Assembly: GCA_037954235.1 (NCBI GenBank)
Contig: JBBMOA010000018.1
Location: forward strand, 9,685,001 to 9,749,000
DNA from: Aulostomus chinensis
Lineage: Eukaryota; Chordata; Actinopteri; Syngnathiformes; Aulostomidae
Direction: 5' to 3'
DNA length: 64,000 nt
In this document: positions 36,711-49,600 of the stretch, one piece after another
Layout of the letters: each line of letters starts with the position of its first letter
How positions within the stretch are numbered: position 1 is the stretch's first letter
Notes under the pieces: generated by a model
Databases searched by the model: none
Told to the model about the DNA's origin: nothing
The model's input: only the letters and a program-made list of their open reading frames with translations
Made by a program: the position numbers and the translations under genes

Positions 36711-37306
36711 GAAAAAAAACACAGCACAAATTCTTGAATCAAAGAGTTTGGGACCAGCAAATACGTGTGTTTTTGTTTTTTTTTTTGCTTTAAGAAAAAC
36801 ATATTTTGCTTCTCAAGTACTCGCAAAGAGACGTCTGGAGCAAAGGGAGATAGTTTTATTCTTCAACTTTTGATTCCAAAATGCAAAAAAAAAAATTTAA
36901 AAAAGACAGCCATGTATATTTAGCTAGAAGCTAAAGTCGCTCAACACCAACCAAGTAACAGCAATCCTGTCCAAAAAAACCCCATCCTTGTACAAACTCT
37001 GAAGCACATTGTCCAGAATAATCCGTGTCATTCCTGCCAGCCGTATTCTAGGTAATCTGCAACACTTTGAGGTTTGAGCTTCAAACAAAAAAAAAATGAA
37101 CCACTCTGGTTCACAGTTCGTTCACAGCAGCGCTCGACAACGGTGATGCAAGAGTAAAAGGAACATCTCCATACGCTCAAAATGCCCGTGTGAGGTTTTG
37201 AAAGGTAAAATACCCTTTTTTAGGTGAACAATCACTTTTATAGGCTATCAAAATAGATTGCAATTGCATTTTTTTTGCAATCGAGTAATCGGTTAATTGT
37301 TGCAGC
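36524..37306. mobile_element. hAT-like non-autonomous transposon (about 780 bp)
   Basis: Left end agggctgcaacaaaccatta and right end gttaattgttgcagccc form the terminal inverted repeat GGGCTGCAACAA. Interior wording (cagtttcccagagctcaaag) matches a familiar teleost hAT MITE. It contains (AAAT)n at 36,681-36,710. No transposase ORF and no clear 8-bp target-site duplication. Confidence 0.65.
36681..36710. repeat. (AAAT)n microsatellite
   Basis: Seven AAAT units inside the hAT-like element. Confidence 0.9.
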
Positions 37307-38529
37307 CCAAATTTCAAGTGCGTGTGGTTGATAGTAATTTACGGCTCTCAATCTCCAATGTCCATCGAAGCCCTCAGAACATCTTTTCACCTCCACGTCT
37401 GTGTGATTCACGTAATAAAGGCAGAGCCATGGTGTTGGAGCCGTACTAAACAGTCGGTGTACTTTAAAGAGCTTTTCAGTTTATTTTCAGACTCAACGAC
37501 TGCAGCGGAGGAGCAGATCTGCAGCAGCTTTGAGGCGACACATTTCTCTCTTTTTTTTCCGTATTTTGATCCGAATGTCACATTTTTTTTCATTATCATT
37601 ATTATTATTAACAACAAGGCACGTCCGCATGAGTCTACTGAGATTTGGCTGCTGCTGCTCTGACAGGCCTTTGAACTTGAGAGGCACATGGCTCCTCACA
37701 TGATTTTGCAGCAGGAAACACAATGAGCCGGATAAAACAAACGTGTTTCTGACGTGTCAGTAATACAGTGATGGAAGAGGGGTCAAACCCAGAGGCGAGG
37801 TGACACCCATAACCACAACAGCCTTGCCTTTAGCGCGCCACGCCTGCGAATGGTTTCCTTTTTCATGCGCACATTTTATTATGCAAAGAGGGCTGCAAAG
37901 TCAGGCTCAGGTATGTAGCAAAAGTGCTGCTACAAAGAGATAAAACCATGACATTTTGACACCTTGCTGCTCAAAGCTTTTGATGTGAGTTTTGAAACAA
38001 GACCGCACCCAGCGAATCCCAAGATAGCTGGTTTCAGGCACCTGGCAGCCTCACCGATGCACAGTAAAAACAGTATAGCGAGCGCATCAGAAATCCACTG
38101 CAAGGCCGAAAAAATACAGAATCGCTTCACATGCACAGTCAAAAATAACACTAAATATTTTGTTGCATAAGTCTGCTCTATATATAAGAGTCCAAACTTG
38201 ACAGCGAATGGATTATGTCCATCCTCTTCAGACTTCCTTTATGCTGAACATTCACGGCGCTCAGGGACAGAAATGATTTAACCACATCTATTTATTCATT
38301 CACATCCACAAGCCAAAGATCTGAGTGAGGATGTGTAAAAAGAAAGTGAGAAAGTTATTTGAATTTGCAGGGAACATCAGCATGTCCCCTCTCTTATGCC
38401 TCACACTTGAGCAGATAATTACATAATCGCCTCTCCGGCGGAATTTCAGCTACAGGCAGTGGAGGAGATCAAACGTGTTGGATGGGCAGTCCAGACTTGT
38501 GGGAGACTCTACTGGGTGCGCTTTAGACT
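37307..38529. other. non-coding region, cyth1 upstream/first intron
   Basis: No exon or repeat family recognised. Confidence 0.5.
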
Positions 38530-38715
38530 CATGTGGACAGGTTACCTGATAAATTGACCAATTAAGAGTCTCCATTTAACCTAACTTGCATGGTTTGACC
38601 CGTGGTACCACAGAGAGCCCACACAGGCTGGAGTAGAACATGCAAACTCCACTCAGAGATGTCCAAGATGGCTGGCAGGTTTGAGCTCAGAACCTTTTCT
38701 CTGTGAGGTGTCACT
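38530..38715 (-). mobile_element. decayed SINE-like repeat
   Basis: Contains ttaagagtctccatttaacc and aacatgcaaactccactcag, diverged wording of the same SINE body seen at 28,843 and 35,042. Heavily mutated. Confidence 0.5.
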
Positions 38716-40571
38716 TATGTACATCATCTCATCAAAAACCGTAATTAAATGCAGACTAAAAGTAAAAACGATCTCATGAATAAAATAAGGCTAAATCTAA
38801 TATCTATTTTTGTTAAATGACCAGTTTGGGGAAAAATGAACACCCAGAGGAGACACATTCAACGAAGGAACACGCCTACTTTTTGGGAAGTACACTTATT
38901 TGCTGTCCTCATGACAAGAGCTAGACACCCATGGCTGACTGCAAATTAGCTTAGCACAGTGAATGGTAGTGGGTGGGAAGTGTTAGCATACCGCTGTCAA
39001 AAGAAAACACACTTTTCTTCGAAGCCATCTCTGTTAACGCATCCAGGGATCTGCATAATATTTGCTACTTAATAACAAGCAGATTCAAGAGTCAAGATTC
39101 CAGACACAGTTGGAACTACTTTCTTGTCTTGGTGCGGTAATTTGACGCAAAACTTTAATATAACAAAGCACTTGTTGATGACAAGAAGAGCACAGCTGCT
39201 GCTACAAATCATGGCTGTGAGAGAGTCAAGATTCAGGAATTTTTGTTTTTTGAGAATGAGGATGTTTACTCCTGGACAAACCAAGACCCAGAACACTTTC
39301 TATCTCAAGAATTTTTCCTAAGCCACACTAACACTTTTCATTTACTACCATTAATTATGCTAAGCTGACGAGCCGTCAGCCTGTCCCCGTAGGTCACAGC
39401 TATTGGGAAAACGACAAATGCACTAATCTCCCAAAATACCGCCATGTTTCTTTAAGGCTCACTACAAAGAAATTGAGGTCAAATTTCATCGACTGAAACT
39501 ACGTCAGACTTTTAGCCAACTTAAACAGTTTAATAAAAACAGGATGAGCGTGACGCAACATAACGGAAACTATCAAGGACATTTGACACAGGACTGATTC
39601 TAAAAATGGCAGCCACAATTAACATAAAACTGGTGAAGAAATGGATAAAATCACACAAAATTTGCATCAAATGCCAAATTCCTTACCCAAAATACACATT
39701 TCTACTGACATGAAAACACACACATACACACAAATACTTAAAAAGAAAACTATTTTACAAGTGACTGTCAGACCGAGAAGCAGCCTTCCCTCTTTTCAAC
39801 AGAGCATCAGTCGAAATCTTGCAATGAGGCCATTGCTGGTTGTTCTATTTTGAGATGCATTAAGCTCACGGAAAACTAAACTGCTGAATTATTGAGATGA
39901 AGCCTCTATCATCGCCTGAGCTGTGCTACTGGCTCATCACGGGCCTGACATCATCAGGAGGGGTCAGCCTATACATGACATCAGGTCATTGAATTTCCTG
40001 ATGACGGTATTTTAGTAAAGGGGCCAGCTTGTTTTTTAAAAAAAAAATCCACTCAAAAAAACTGTGTCATCAAGAGATTCTGATGACAAATGAATCGTGA
40101 TGTGAATTCCCATGTGAACTTTCCTTCTTCTCACTGCATTCACTCTGCTGTAAAAATATGTAGGTTTTGTTTCAGTCCAGCAAGCTGTCATAGCTGCAGC
40201 TTGATATTTAATAATTTATATCACACATCTTTTAATATCCCTTTGGCTGTGAACACCAGAGCCCACCTGTTTTTACTGGTGAATAAAACTTCAGTTACTG
40301 GGTAATCCAGTTGAATAAAAACGTAGAAAAAAAATACAATTGGAGCACACTATTCTCTTAAACTTGAGCTAAAATATCTATATCTATATCTATATAATAC
40401 ATGTCCAGCCACAGGATGTCATGCTGCTATAAACTATTTTACTATAAACTATTTTTCAGATAGGCAGCAGTACACATCTGGATATTACAGCACAACCATG
40501 CAGAGATAATTCGGGTCAAATTTTTCTTTATTAAAGACCAACAGTCTACGACGAGTGTTTGGAGCACCAAC
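38716..40571. other. non-coding region, cyth1 upstream/first intron
   Basis: No exon or repeat family recognised between the decayed SINE and the candidate exon 1b. Confidence 0.5.
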
Positions 40572-40590
40572 CGTAATTGTTGCCTTCCAT
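40572..40590 (-). CDS. cyth1: candidate upstream first exon of cyth1 (1b), coding part
   Basis: ATG at 40,590 encodes MEGNNY plus one base, followed by gttggt as donor. Joined to cyth1 exon 2 it gives MEGNNY-VPDDLTPEEQQEL, strikingly like the known mammalian cytohesin-1 start (MEEDDSY then VPSDL). The region 40,572-40,930 is CpG-rich, as expected of a promoter. The donor is weak (gttggt), but the last intron-exon pair of that type in this window, at usp36 exon 17, also uses gttggt. If true, the cyth1 locus spans more than 38 kb here. Confidence 0.6.
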
Positions 40591-40930
40591 CCTGCTGGTC
40601 CTGATGCTGCAGGCGTCTCTGTCCGGCGATGTCTCTCGCCAAGCCCCCGTAGAAATCCGGATACCTTCCCCCGCTCTGCTCCTCACCTCCCGGGTAACAA
40701 CTTCTCTCCGCTGCGGTACTTCAGGGCTGTTTGTCCTAGTTCCCGTTAAAAAAAGAAAAAAAAAAAAAAAAGAAGGTGTATGTGTTACCGACGTGTGCGT
40801 CCTCGCTGATACGCGTCCAGACTGAGAAGCCGGTGCACATGTTGGCCCCTCCCACTCCAGGTGTGACGTCACGCCCCAACTTGAACCAGCAAAGTTGGAG
40901 AATTTTTAGAGCAAAATCACGTGAGCGTAT
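40591..40930 (-). promoter_or_regulatory. cyth1: CpG-rich promoter/5' UTR of upstream cyth1 exon
   Basis: High CpG density compared with flanking introns, directly upstream of the ATG at 40,590. It also holds an A-rich run at 40,748-40,771. Start site not resolved. Confidence 0.45.
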
Positions 40931-41750
40931 CACCCGACACTGCTGCAGTTCAGCATTACAAAAACCACAATCATGAGTCTGGAACACTGAACTGTCTTTT
41001 GACATATTTCGCTTATCTCAATTAATTTTGCCAAATACTTAATCACAATCATACACATTTCCGCATTCATTCATCATCATAAATCCACTCTGGTTTTCAG
41101 TCTTGGACCCTTACAGGAAAATCTGGCTTTAGTAACCTATTTTTCCTGTTTTGGTTTTTTTTGGGGGGGGGGGGGGGGTCAAAACATTTGATATGGACCA
41201 AAATGAGTTTTGTAGCTTTATAAAGCCTTTGGGTAAAGGAGTTCCTTTGAAAATTAAGTTTTTGCATTGGTGTCCTATGCAAACTGGGGTCGAGCCAGGA
41301 TTAAAGGCCTAGTTACACTTGGACAGTGTTATCTGGCTATCTCAAGTTTACTCGTGTGTCTTCTACTTCAGCTTCTTACCTCAAGATCAGGCAAGAGGTA
41401 ATTTCCTTGAAGTGGGTTTCTCCAGTTTTTGTTTTTTTGTTTGGAAAAAGGGCAGATTTCTTGCAATAATTATATGTATATATAACTCATAATGACAACT
41501 CTAACAGTAGTCATCCTCGCTACGGATGGATGACAAAGACCTGAGTGTTAAACAAAATGTGAGAATGAAAGGATCAGGTCTCGGGTAACGTTTTTCTTTT
41601 GCAAAATGGAGTTAATCGCTGCATTGTCATGGCGATTCTTGTTTTATTTGACTTTTAAAAAAATAGGTTGGGCTACTGAGGGGAGGAAAAAAAACAAACA
41701 GTCAAACAAGCAGAAGACAAAACTCACCACCATCTCACAAAAGTCACAAC
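40931..41750. other. intergenic, cyth1-usp36
   Basis: Short gap between the upstream cyth1 promoter and the usp36 3' end. Contains a G16 run at 41,163-41,178; nothing else recognised. Confidence 0.5.
41163..41178. repeat. poly-G run (16)
   Basis: Uninterrupted G run between cyth1 and usp36. Confidence 0.95.
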
Positions 41751-41756
41751 TTTATT
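41751..41756 (-). terminator. usp36: candidate usp36 polyadenylation signal
   Basis: AATAAA on the minus strand, followed by GT-rich text (TTTTGTGAGATGGTGGTGAG), the expected downstream element. Another AATAAA lies at 42,267-42,272, so a shorter 3' UTR is possible. Confidence 0.45.
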
Positions 41757-42541
41757 GCACCTTTATATTTAACTATAATATAGCAAGAGCCACTTTCAGT
41801 ATGAAAGGTCTCTTCCCTGGTCAGAAAAGGTGGTGCAAACGTGTGGACCGTCCGTTCGCTCCGGTAAATGTTCTGTTTGTGTCACTTAAGAGAGTCACGT
41901 CCTATTTCACAGCCGGTAACACACGTCCTATGGGAATTTCTCTCTGGTACTGTACACACTACAGTGACATAGGGAAGGTCTGGCAATGAAAACTAACTCT
42001 CTTATGCACAAATGAACAAACACATTTGCAGAGAAATTCTCAGGTTAACATCCACCGACTGATCTGAGTATTAGTAGCACATTGAAGATCTGTCTTCTTT
42101 AAATTACATATTTATAACATTTAATTCCTATACTTTTTATAGCCAATTCAAGGCAACATCTCTAGAATGAAAAGAAATGCATGGGGCAGATCTTTACAGC
42201 GTTGGAAACACGGGTGGCACAAGATGGACTGTACAGTGCTGTAAACTGGCCAAGCGTTTGTTTGTTTTATTTTTTCATTATGACCTTGGTTTCTCTACTC
42301 ATCTGAGTCCAGACTGGTTTGGTGCAAGATGCTCCCATGGTTTCCCCACCTGAAATACTTGTATAAAAAAGTTTCTACAGGATGCAAAATGGTGATTTCA
42401 GGGAGACTCTTGATTTAGAACAGGGGACTGATGAGAGATGGAGGATGCGGGTAAAGATGTCTGGGTTCCTGAGTCGCCCAGTTGCTAGGTGACCAGCAGG
42501 ACCGCCAGAAAATTGCATAGAGGTACAAGATAAAAGGAGGA

Positions 42542-42557
42542 GGGGGGGGGGGGGGGG
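42542..42557. repeat. poly-G run (16)
   Basis: Uninterrupted G run; would be poly-C in the usp36 transcript. Confidence 0.95.
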
Positions 42558-42975
42558 TTGGGGAGGAGGAGAGAGAAATGATTAGCAAGTGGCTGTCCTG
42601 TTCATACACAGTGCCTGAAGTATCATCTGTTAACAAGAACAGTCGAGGGAGAGAACAGATGTGATGAGCTACACGGTTAAATAGCTGCACAGGAAAAATG
42701 AGATGCTCTCTCGTCGTCCAACAACCTTGAATCTGGAAATACACGTTATACTACTACTACTACTACCAGCTGTTAGGGTAAAAACACACAGCTCCGGTGG
42801 GACTTTGGTGTTTGATGTGTTCTCCATCAACGCTTTCACAATCAAAACCATTTTGTGTTCTAAAATGCAACAATGTTAAATCAGAAATAAAAGTGTTAAA
42901 AAGATGCGGAACATAACTAAAAATAGGTCGGTTAAATCAGCAATGATCAGGACCAATTAAGATGTGCATATCCAC

Positions 42976-43007
<32 letters not shown>

Positions 43008-43340
43008 AAGAGTTGGCACTTTTATGCAGCTGTTAGTTTGGCCCCTAAAAACATTCATGTGGCACAGACACTGCAGCAAAAAAAAAAAAAGAAAAAGAAA
43101 AGAAAGATCAAAAACCATACAGAAATCTAAAACTGAACATGTTTTGATGAATACACAATTGTCGAAGGGTTTAATTTGCCAAAGAATCATTTCAGGTGGT
43201 GACTTTTGATGTCTACTTTTCAAACACAGAGTGTTTTAGGATACATTTCCAGTACTATTAGCCAGTTACAAGAATGGTAGAAGCTCAGAATTGGGGGCCA
43301 TAACCAGGTGGAAAGCCAATTAACTGATCTAGACAAAGGT

Positions 43341-43359
43341 GGGGGGGGGGGGGGGGGGG
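43341..43359. repeat. poly-G run (19)
   Basis: Longest G run in the window; poly-C in the usp36 3' UTR if that UTR call is right. Confidence 0.95.
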
Positions 43360-43567
43360 CTGGTGCAACGTCCACAGGCCAATGTGACTCGACATGTGTA
43401 AAATCAGTATCAGCAGTTGATGTTATGTGCTGCTTTTGGCTCATCATTCAGGAGTTTGGGTCAGAGCTGAAAACAAGGCAGATTAAAAAAAAAAAAAAAG
43501 ACAGAAAAAAGTACAGGTACAAAGTTTGGTATACAGAATTGTCTCAAGTTCCAGTCAGCATGTTCTC

Positions 43568-43699
43568 TCAGCGGCGGACTCCAAAAGCTCTCTTCCCTCC
43601 TGGCGTCACAGACCACTTGTTCCGCCTGTCCTGGATCCTCTGGAAGATGCTGACCCCTCCTCTCCACTTCTCTCTTTTGTAGTTTTTAATTTTCTTAAC
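43568..43699 (-). CDS. usp36: usp36 exon 20 (last coding)
   Basis: Encodes VKKIKNYKREKWRGGVS to GGKRAFGVRR then TGA at 43,570-43,568. The acceptor (aatgaaaag) has a poor polypyrimidine tract, but phase and homology to the conserved USP36 C-terminus support it. Confidence 0.85.
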   Translation of the reverse strand, partial: VKKIKNYKREKWRGGVSIFQRIQDRRNKWSVTPGGKRAFGVRR

Positions 43700-46600
43700 C
43701 TTTTCATTCACAAATAAACAAATCAGCGAGTGGAACGTTCAGCTACGTTTATATTTAGAGATCAATGGAGTCAAACTGCTACAACTCACCTTTCCCCTGT
43801 CAAATTCTTCATCCCACTCATCGATCACCGTGTCACGCTTGGCGTGGCGGGCGTCTTCAATCGCGTCTCGACTGATAGCAGAGACCTCTCCATCCCAACT
43901 GAGGACTAGAGGAGACAGAACGACGCACACAACTTAACAATCCCCTCGACACTGAGAATCATTTGTCGCACACGGTTATTAAAATCCTTAAAGTGCTGCT
44001 TAATTCTTCTCTTGTTTTAAAACATATAAAATCCACATTACATGAAAAAGCAATTACTTTTCATTTCATAATTTGAACTGCTGGACTGGAGGCCACATAA
44101 AAGTTCCACTTTATGCTGGCTGGTTTTGGATATCGGACAAGGTTTAGCATTCAAAATATTTGTGATGTCACAAACTCTGCTCATAGGACCTCCTCTCACA
44201 CTAAAAAACTAAATAAATCAGATTTTTAAATTATGCGAAAAAATAGCTCCTTTCGTCAATTAAGAAAACAGCATTTTAGTGTGAAACTCTGCACACGTCA
44301 TTTTAAACAGTGACGCTCAGACATTCTGATAGTGATTCCATCCAGACGTCCTGGTCTCACCGTTGGCTCCGTAAGCCTTATCTGAGGCGTTCTTCAGCAG
44401 CTCCTCCACCACGTTACTCGTCTTTTTTCCATCCCACGCAACAGCAGCAGCGGCAGTGTCTCGTGATGGTTCAGCCGCTGGCGCCTGGCTTCGCTTGTAG
44501 CCGTCTTTGACCTGACTGTCCCACACCACCACTTTGGCTAAGATATGAAAATGGGGGGGAACTGACATTTGAATTCGCCAAATGTGTTAATTGCAAGTCT
44601 TGAATATGTGTTGACTCATGTCCACACCAACCTGCGCTTTGTTTGCTCATCTTGTCTTTCTCGCCGGGATTCTTTTTGGATGGGGGCTCCGGGGGGTCAG
44701 GCTCGTCGTTCGGCCCACCTGAGCACCGTCTGCTCTCCTCCAACAGTCTCATCTCTTCTTTTAGCCTCTTCTTCTTCATTTTTAATTTCTTTTTCAACAG
44801 TATCAAATCGTCGGTATCATTCTGAACGTCAGCATCAGAACCGCTGCAGGAAGAAGGTCAATTCAGACGGGTTAATGTGAGAGGTCAGCGCAGACGTACG
44901 GAAACACGGGAGCAGCGTGATAGCAATGTCATGTACTCGGTGTATTCAAGTTTCCATCCAAAATTAGCACTAATTCTTTCCAAAAAAAATCTGTCAAAAG
45001 AAGCACGAACAGATGCAGGTTTCCATCAACCGCAATCACAGGAAAACAAATGAAAGCTGAACTTACTGACAGAGTTTTGTTTCCTAGCTTTTTTTTTTTC
45101 TTTTTCCAGCCATCAAAGCACATTTACATTTTAGGCGGAGTGTTAATCACAACCAGCATGTACCCTCAACGTCAAGCATTAGGCCGTCACCCTCGGCTCA
45201 CGATGGTACATTTATTGGTCATCATTTCTGAGGTGAGCCTGGTCAGCAATTCATCTTCCATTTCTATAACTTCTAGGAGTCCAGTTGTCATTTCAAATTT
45301 CAGAATTTTATAATCTTTTCATTTTCTTTATATATGTGGTTTTTCATCACGTCAACGCCTAGTCCCCTGCTAAAAATGTGTTTATTTTTAATTGCTTTAT
45401 TATCAATTTCATTGTACCGTCCTTTTCCATTTCATACCCTTTTAATTACAATTTTTGCTCCCTTAAATGTGTTATTTTAAGTGTGATTGTTTGCTCACAG
45501 ATGGCACCTCCATGGTTCCTGTTCTTCTTTCTCTCTTTTTATCGAGGATGTGATTGGTAACTATTTTTGATTGTGTAAATCCAAGTGTTAAAGAGAGTTT
45601 GGATAGAACGTGCTATACAAACAAGGTCTGGCTGATTGATTGGTGAAGAGATCACCAGTGAATGGAACAGAACAGCACTCGTTTCTTTCGTGAAGTCGGT
45701 AATTATACATACTGGCTGCATTATGGAGTTTGTAGAGGTGTTTGACAAGTGAGACAGGCAGTTGCCGTAGAAACACTAGCGAGCCTACGTTCCCCTAAAA
45801 TAATGAGCTGAAGATTAACTTCACAATTGATTCCTTTCAGCAAACCAGACACGTAGCGGAGGTAGGGAACCCACCGTTCTGATGCGGAGCGGGCTGCGTG
45901 TGTGTCCTGCTGAGCCTCCACCAACTTTTTCTTCCTCTTCTTTTTCTTTTTCAACAACATAGAGTCTCTTCCGTGTTCTTTCTGATGCGTCTCACACAGT
46001 GTCGGGGTTGCGGCAGTTATGTTAAGCTTTTGTTTTGACTGTTCAGCCACTAGAGGGGGTGATAAACTCCACATCCCTCCCTGACACCAGTCCTCCTCCT
46101 GGTTCGATGCTTCCAGATGAGATAGGACACATTCCTTCTCTCTAATTTTATCTCCATCTTCATTCTCCCTCTTTCGCTTTTTCTTTTTCTTCTTTCTCTT
46201 CTCTTCACTAGCTGACTCAATCGGGTTGGTCTGCGTCGCCGTAGCTGAGGGAGCCTCTGCGTCACCTTCCACCTCTGAGTGGCGCCGCTTCTTTTTCTTC
46301 TTCTTCTTCTTCTGGTTGACCTGTTGAGTTGGAAGGCTGTTAAGGATCGGTTCTTGGACCACGGAGCTGAGGTTGTTGGAAGACTTCGGGCGTTTTTGGT
46401 GGGGACTGTAAAGCCCGTTGGTTTTAGGAGAAAGGCTGGCATTTGGTTTTTGCAGTGTGGAGAGAGGGGGCTGTTTCTGAGGGCTCTGCTGTTTGAAGGA
46501 TCCACTTATGTGGGCAAAAGGCGATGAGTGGACTTGAGGTGAATGGAATGGACCAGCTCTGGGAAGAGACGTAACACATCTGGATTAAATGGGACATTTT

Positions 46601-49600
46601 GGGACATGTTAATCATAAAGACAAAACCGGATTACCTCCTACCTGTGATTGTGAGTAGGTGACGCAAAGGTGAGGGGGTTAGGGTGATTTTGATGGGTGG
46701 GGTCACTGGACAGTTGTCGTGGCAACAGGGGCAGAGCATCAATGCTGCTCGGACTCCGGCTGCGAGCCTGCAGTTATCGACAAAAATAAAAACTTGGTGG
46801 TCTAAAGAAAATAGCCATGAATGTGACAAAAATAAGGAAGAGAGTCAAATAAGGAAGGGGGGCAATTAAGGGATGGTAGGAAAAGATGGAAGGCGAGAAA
46901 ATAAAGAGGAAAGGGTGTGGCAGAGAAGAATTAGAAATGGTTAGAAAAAAAGAACTGAAGGAAAAAAGAGGACAAACTCTAAACACATCGTGTGGTTGAT
47001 TAGACAGGCACACTGGAGAAATAACATATTACATACAGCAGAAAATAAAATTACACACAAGAGATTTTACTTGCCTCAAAAAAACTACTTATTGAAACCA
47101 ATGGTCAAATATAGGATTTTGTGGGTGGGTGGTGGTGAGGGGGCGACAGCAAACCAAGGGATCATGAGCTTGCACTAAGACAGGAAGTGGTGCTGCTGTG
47201 GATGGAAATGAAGTTCACCTTCTTGGCTGACAGGGCCAGTTTCTTGGCAGGTGGAGGTGACATGGTGCTGGTGGCTTCAGATGTGATGTTGCCCAGAGCC
47301 GGAGGTTTCATTTTCACCGTCTTCTGCTCCTCTGTGCTCTGAGAACGCTCTACACTCTTAGCCGGAGATGCCAAACCATTGGAGCCTTTCCGAGGAGTGG
47401 AGGGAGTCTCTCCTACTGGTGCACTTTTAGGACCCGTTGAGTCCTGGCCAATAAATCATAAGCTTTGGTTATGGACTTTTTAAATCTGTTCATCTTTAAA
47501 TTCCAAGTTACAGATCTGTATCTACAAGTATGTTTCCATTCAGAGGCGTTTGCGAAATCTTTTAAGCCTCATTCACACACTCAGCTTTTCCAGTGTAAAA
47601 GAGCAATTTCCCAGGAAGGGTTATGTGTGACTGAGAGCCAGAATTGATTTTCTGGGAAATCTGCTGACACAATCAGGTACCATTACAGGGAATAATGCTG
47701 GGAATACCATGCTATGAATGAAAGTAGCAAGATTATTGGGAAGGGCCCGTTACTGCCCTCTAGCGAGTTGAGCTTCTTTCACACTTGGTTTCCAGTAAAT
47801 TACAGGGAATACCTTCCAAGCACACAAATGCAGCTCCATTCAAGAGCATTCCTGGCTTGTGATTGTTTACACATACATGGCAATGACAGTAAGGGTGAGT
47901 GGCACAGCCTTCCCTGTAATGTGTCTTGGTCTTCAGGCGGGAATTTGCAAGAGTAGATTTACCAGAAACATCAATTCAGACCTTCATTCACACACCACCT
48001 CTTCCTGGAAAAATGTTGGAACAATTCTGGGATAGCCTGCATGTGTGAATGAGGCTATGATGACGATCTGAATACTTTCACATCTACTTTACACATTATT
48101 TGTGAATTCTTTGATGAAGGGGGTTTGCGTGATTTCCTCTCACCTTTGATTCAGTGGTGTCGGCAGAGGACGAGTCAGACAAAGACTTAATTGAGGTAGA
48201 CGCTGCCATGCCTCTGCCCTCGCCACCTTGCTTTTTCTCTCCCTCTGTCCTGCTGACTCCATTGTTGGACAGCGTGGGAGTGCTGCTGCGCGACTGCGCT
48301 TGGTTTTGGGGAGAAGGTTTCTTCAACTTCTTGAAAGGCTCCTCGATAACCGTCGGCCCACTAGGAAGCTTGGGTGGGCCGTTAGAGGACGACGTCCAGT
48401 TGGAGATTCTGGGCTGTGGCTGAGTGCTCACGCCGTTCCTAGAAATGGGCAGACCCAGACCGCCATCCATGGACTGGATCTTACGCAATTGTGCAGGCTC
48501 AAGTTTCTGTGTAGAAAACGTTTTAAGATGTAAAACTGGGCACATCCTTTATCTGTTCTTTTAAGCTCCCACGTCTCATACCTTAGTGACCTGTGGGGAG
48601 GAGAGAGGCCCGTTCAGGTTGGACCTCTTTATCTGTTCTGACGAAACGCTGTTTTTCCCAGAATGCAACATCCCCTGTTTGGTGGTCGCCCCATCTGCAT
48701 TCTTCTTGGTTTCGGGGATTCTTTAATAAACATAGAAAGCTTCTAGTTAATTTACTTTGACCTCCATGATGGGCAGGCTCTGCTGCAGTTCTCCAGACAG
48801 TCTTACCTCAGGTAGAACAGCACATACGCCTGCTGATTCAAGACCACTTTGATGTTACTCGAGTGCACCATTGAATCATTCATTTGGTACCATTGTCCGT
48901 TGCTTGCCTGTAAGAAACCGTGGAAGATAAGAAACTTTTAGAGTTAAGCAAGAGACCAACAATTCTGCTTTAACATAACAGCACAGAACAGAGGACAGTC
49001 TCACCTTGACGTAGCAGTAGTAGTGGCCAGCGTGACAACTGTAGCCAGAGTGCACCAGAACGGCGTAGAGGCCGTACATAACAGGATCGCCTGAGCTCTG
49101 AGACATGTAGGGGCGAATGTTGAGAAATTCTGGGTAGCCAACATCCTACAAAAAAAAAAAAGGAGGGACAGATGGAGGAGAAGTATGAGCCACTGAGCAG
49201 TAACCTGTTTTTAAAGATCTAAAGATAGCGTGACAAGTTTGTTAACCTTAGTTATTTTTCCTCCACTGAAGTTGGCGAACCTCTTCAGTGAAAGGGTCAG
49301 CACATTAGATGTTCGATGGACTGTGAAACGTTTGGTTGCTGGCACTTTCTTTTTGCACCTTCAGGGAAAAATAAAAACGTTACTTATGCTGAACATTTTG
49401 AATGAACACTAACTAGATTGGGTATGCCCTGCTTATGCAAACAGTAAGACTCCAAAAGATCATTAAAAAAAACTGAAGTAACAGCATGTAAAGAACGGCA
49501 TGTATGTGTGACCAGGATCTCTCACAGACTAACCGACAGATTATAATACAATTTGGTGGAAAGCTCGATAATATTACAAGGAACGTGTGATTAACTTTTG

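Larger units (their letters stand above)
41757..43567 (-). other. usp36: probable usp36 3' UTR
   Basis: Non-coding from the usp36 stop codon to the candidate poly(A) signal. Carries G runs (C runs in the transcript) at 42,542-42,557 and 43,341-43,359, a (TAC)n at 42,750-42,768, and A-rich tracts near 42,978 and 43,079. Confidence 0.45.

Noticed and set aside
46050..46505. 151-codon frame overlapping usp36 exon 16
   Set aside because: Shadow frame; the spliced usp36 phase requires the other frame, which continues the lysine-rich tail.
48154..48533. Plus-strand open frames over usp36 exon 13
   Set aside because: Antisense shadows of a GC-rich coding exon.
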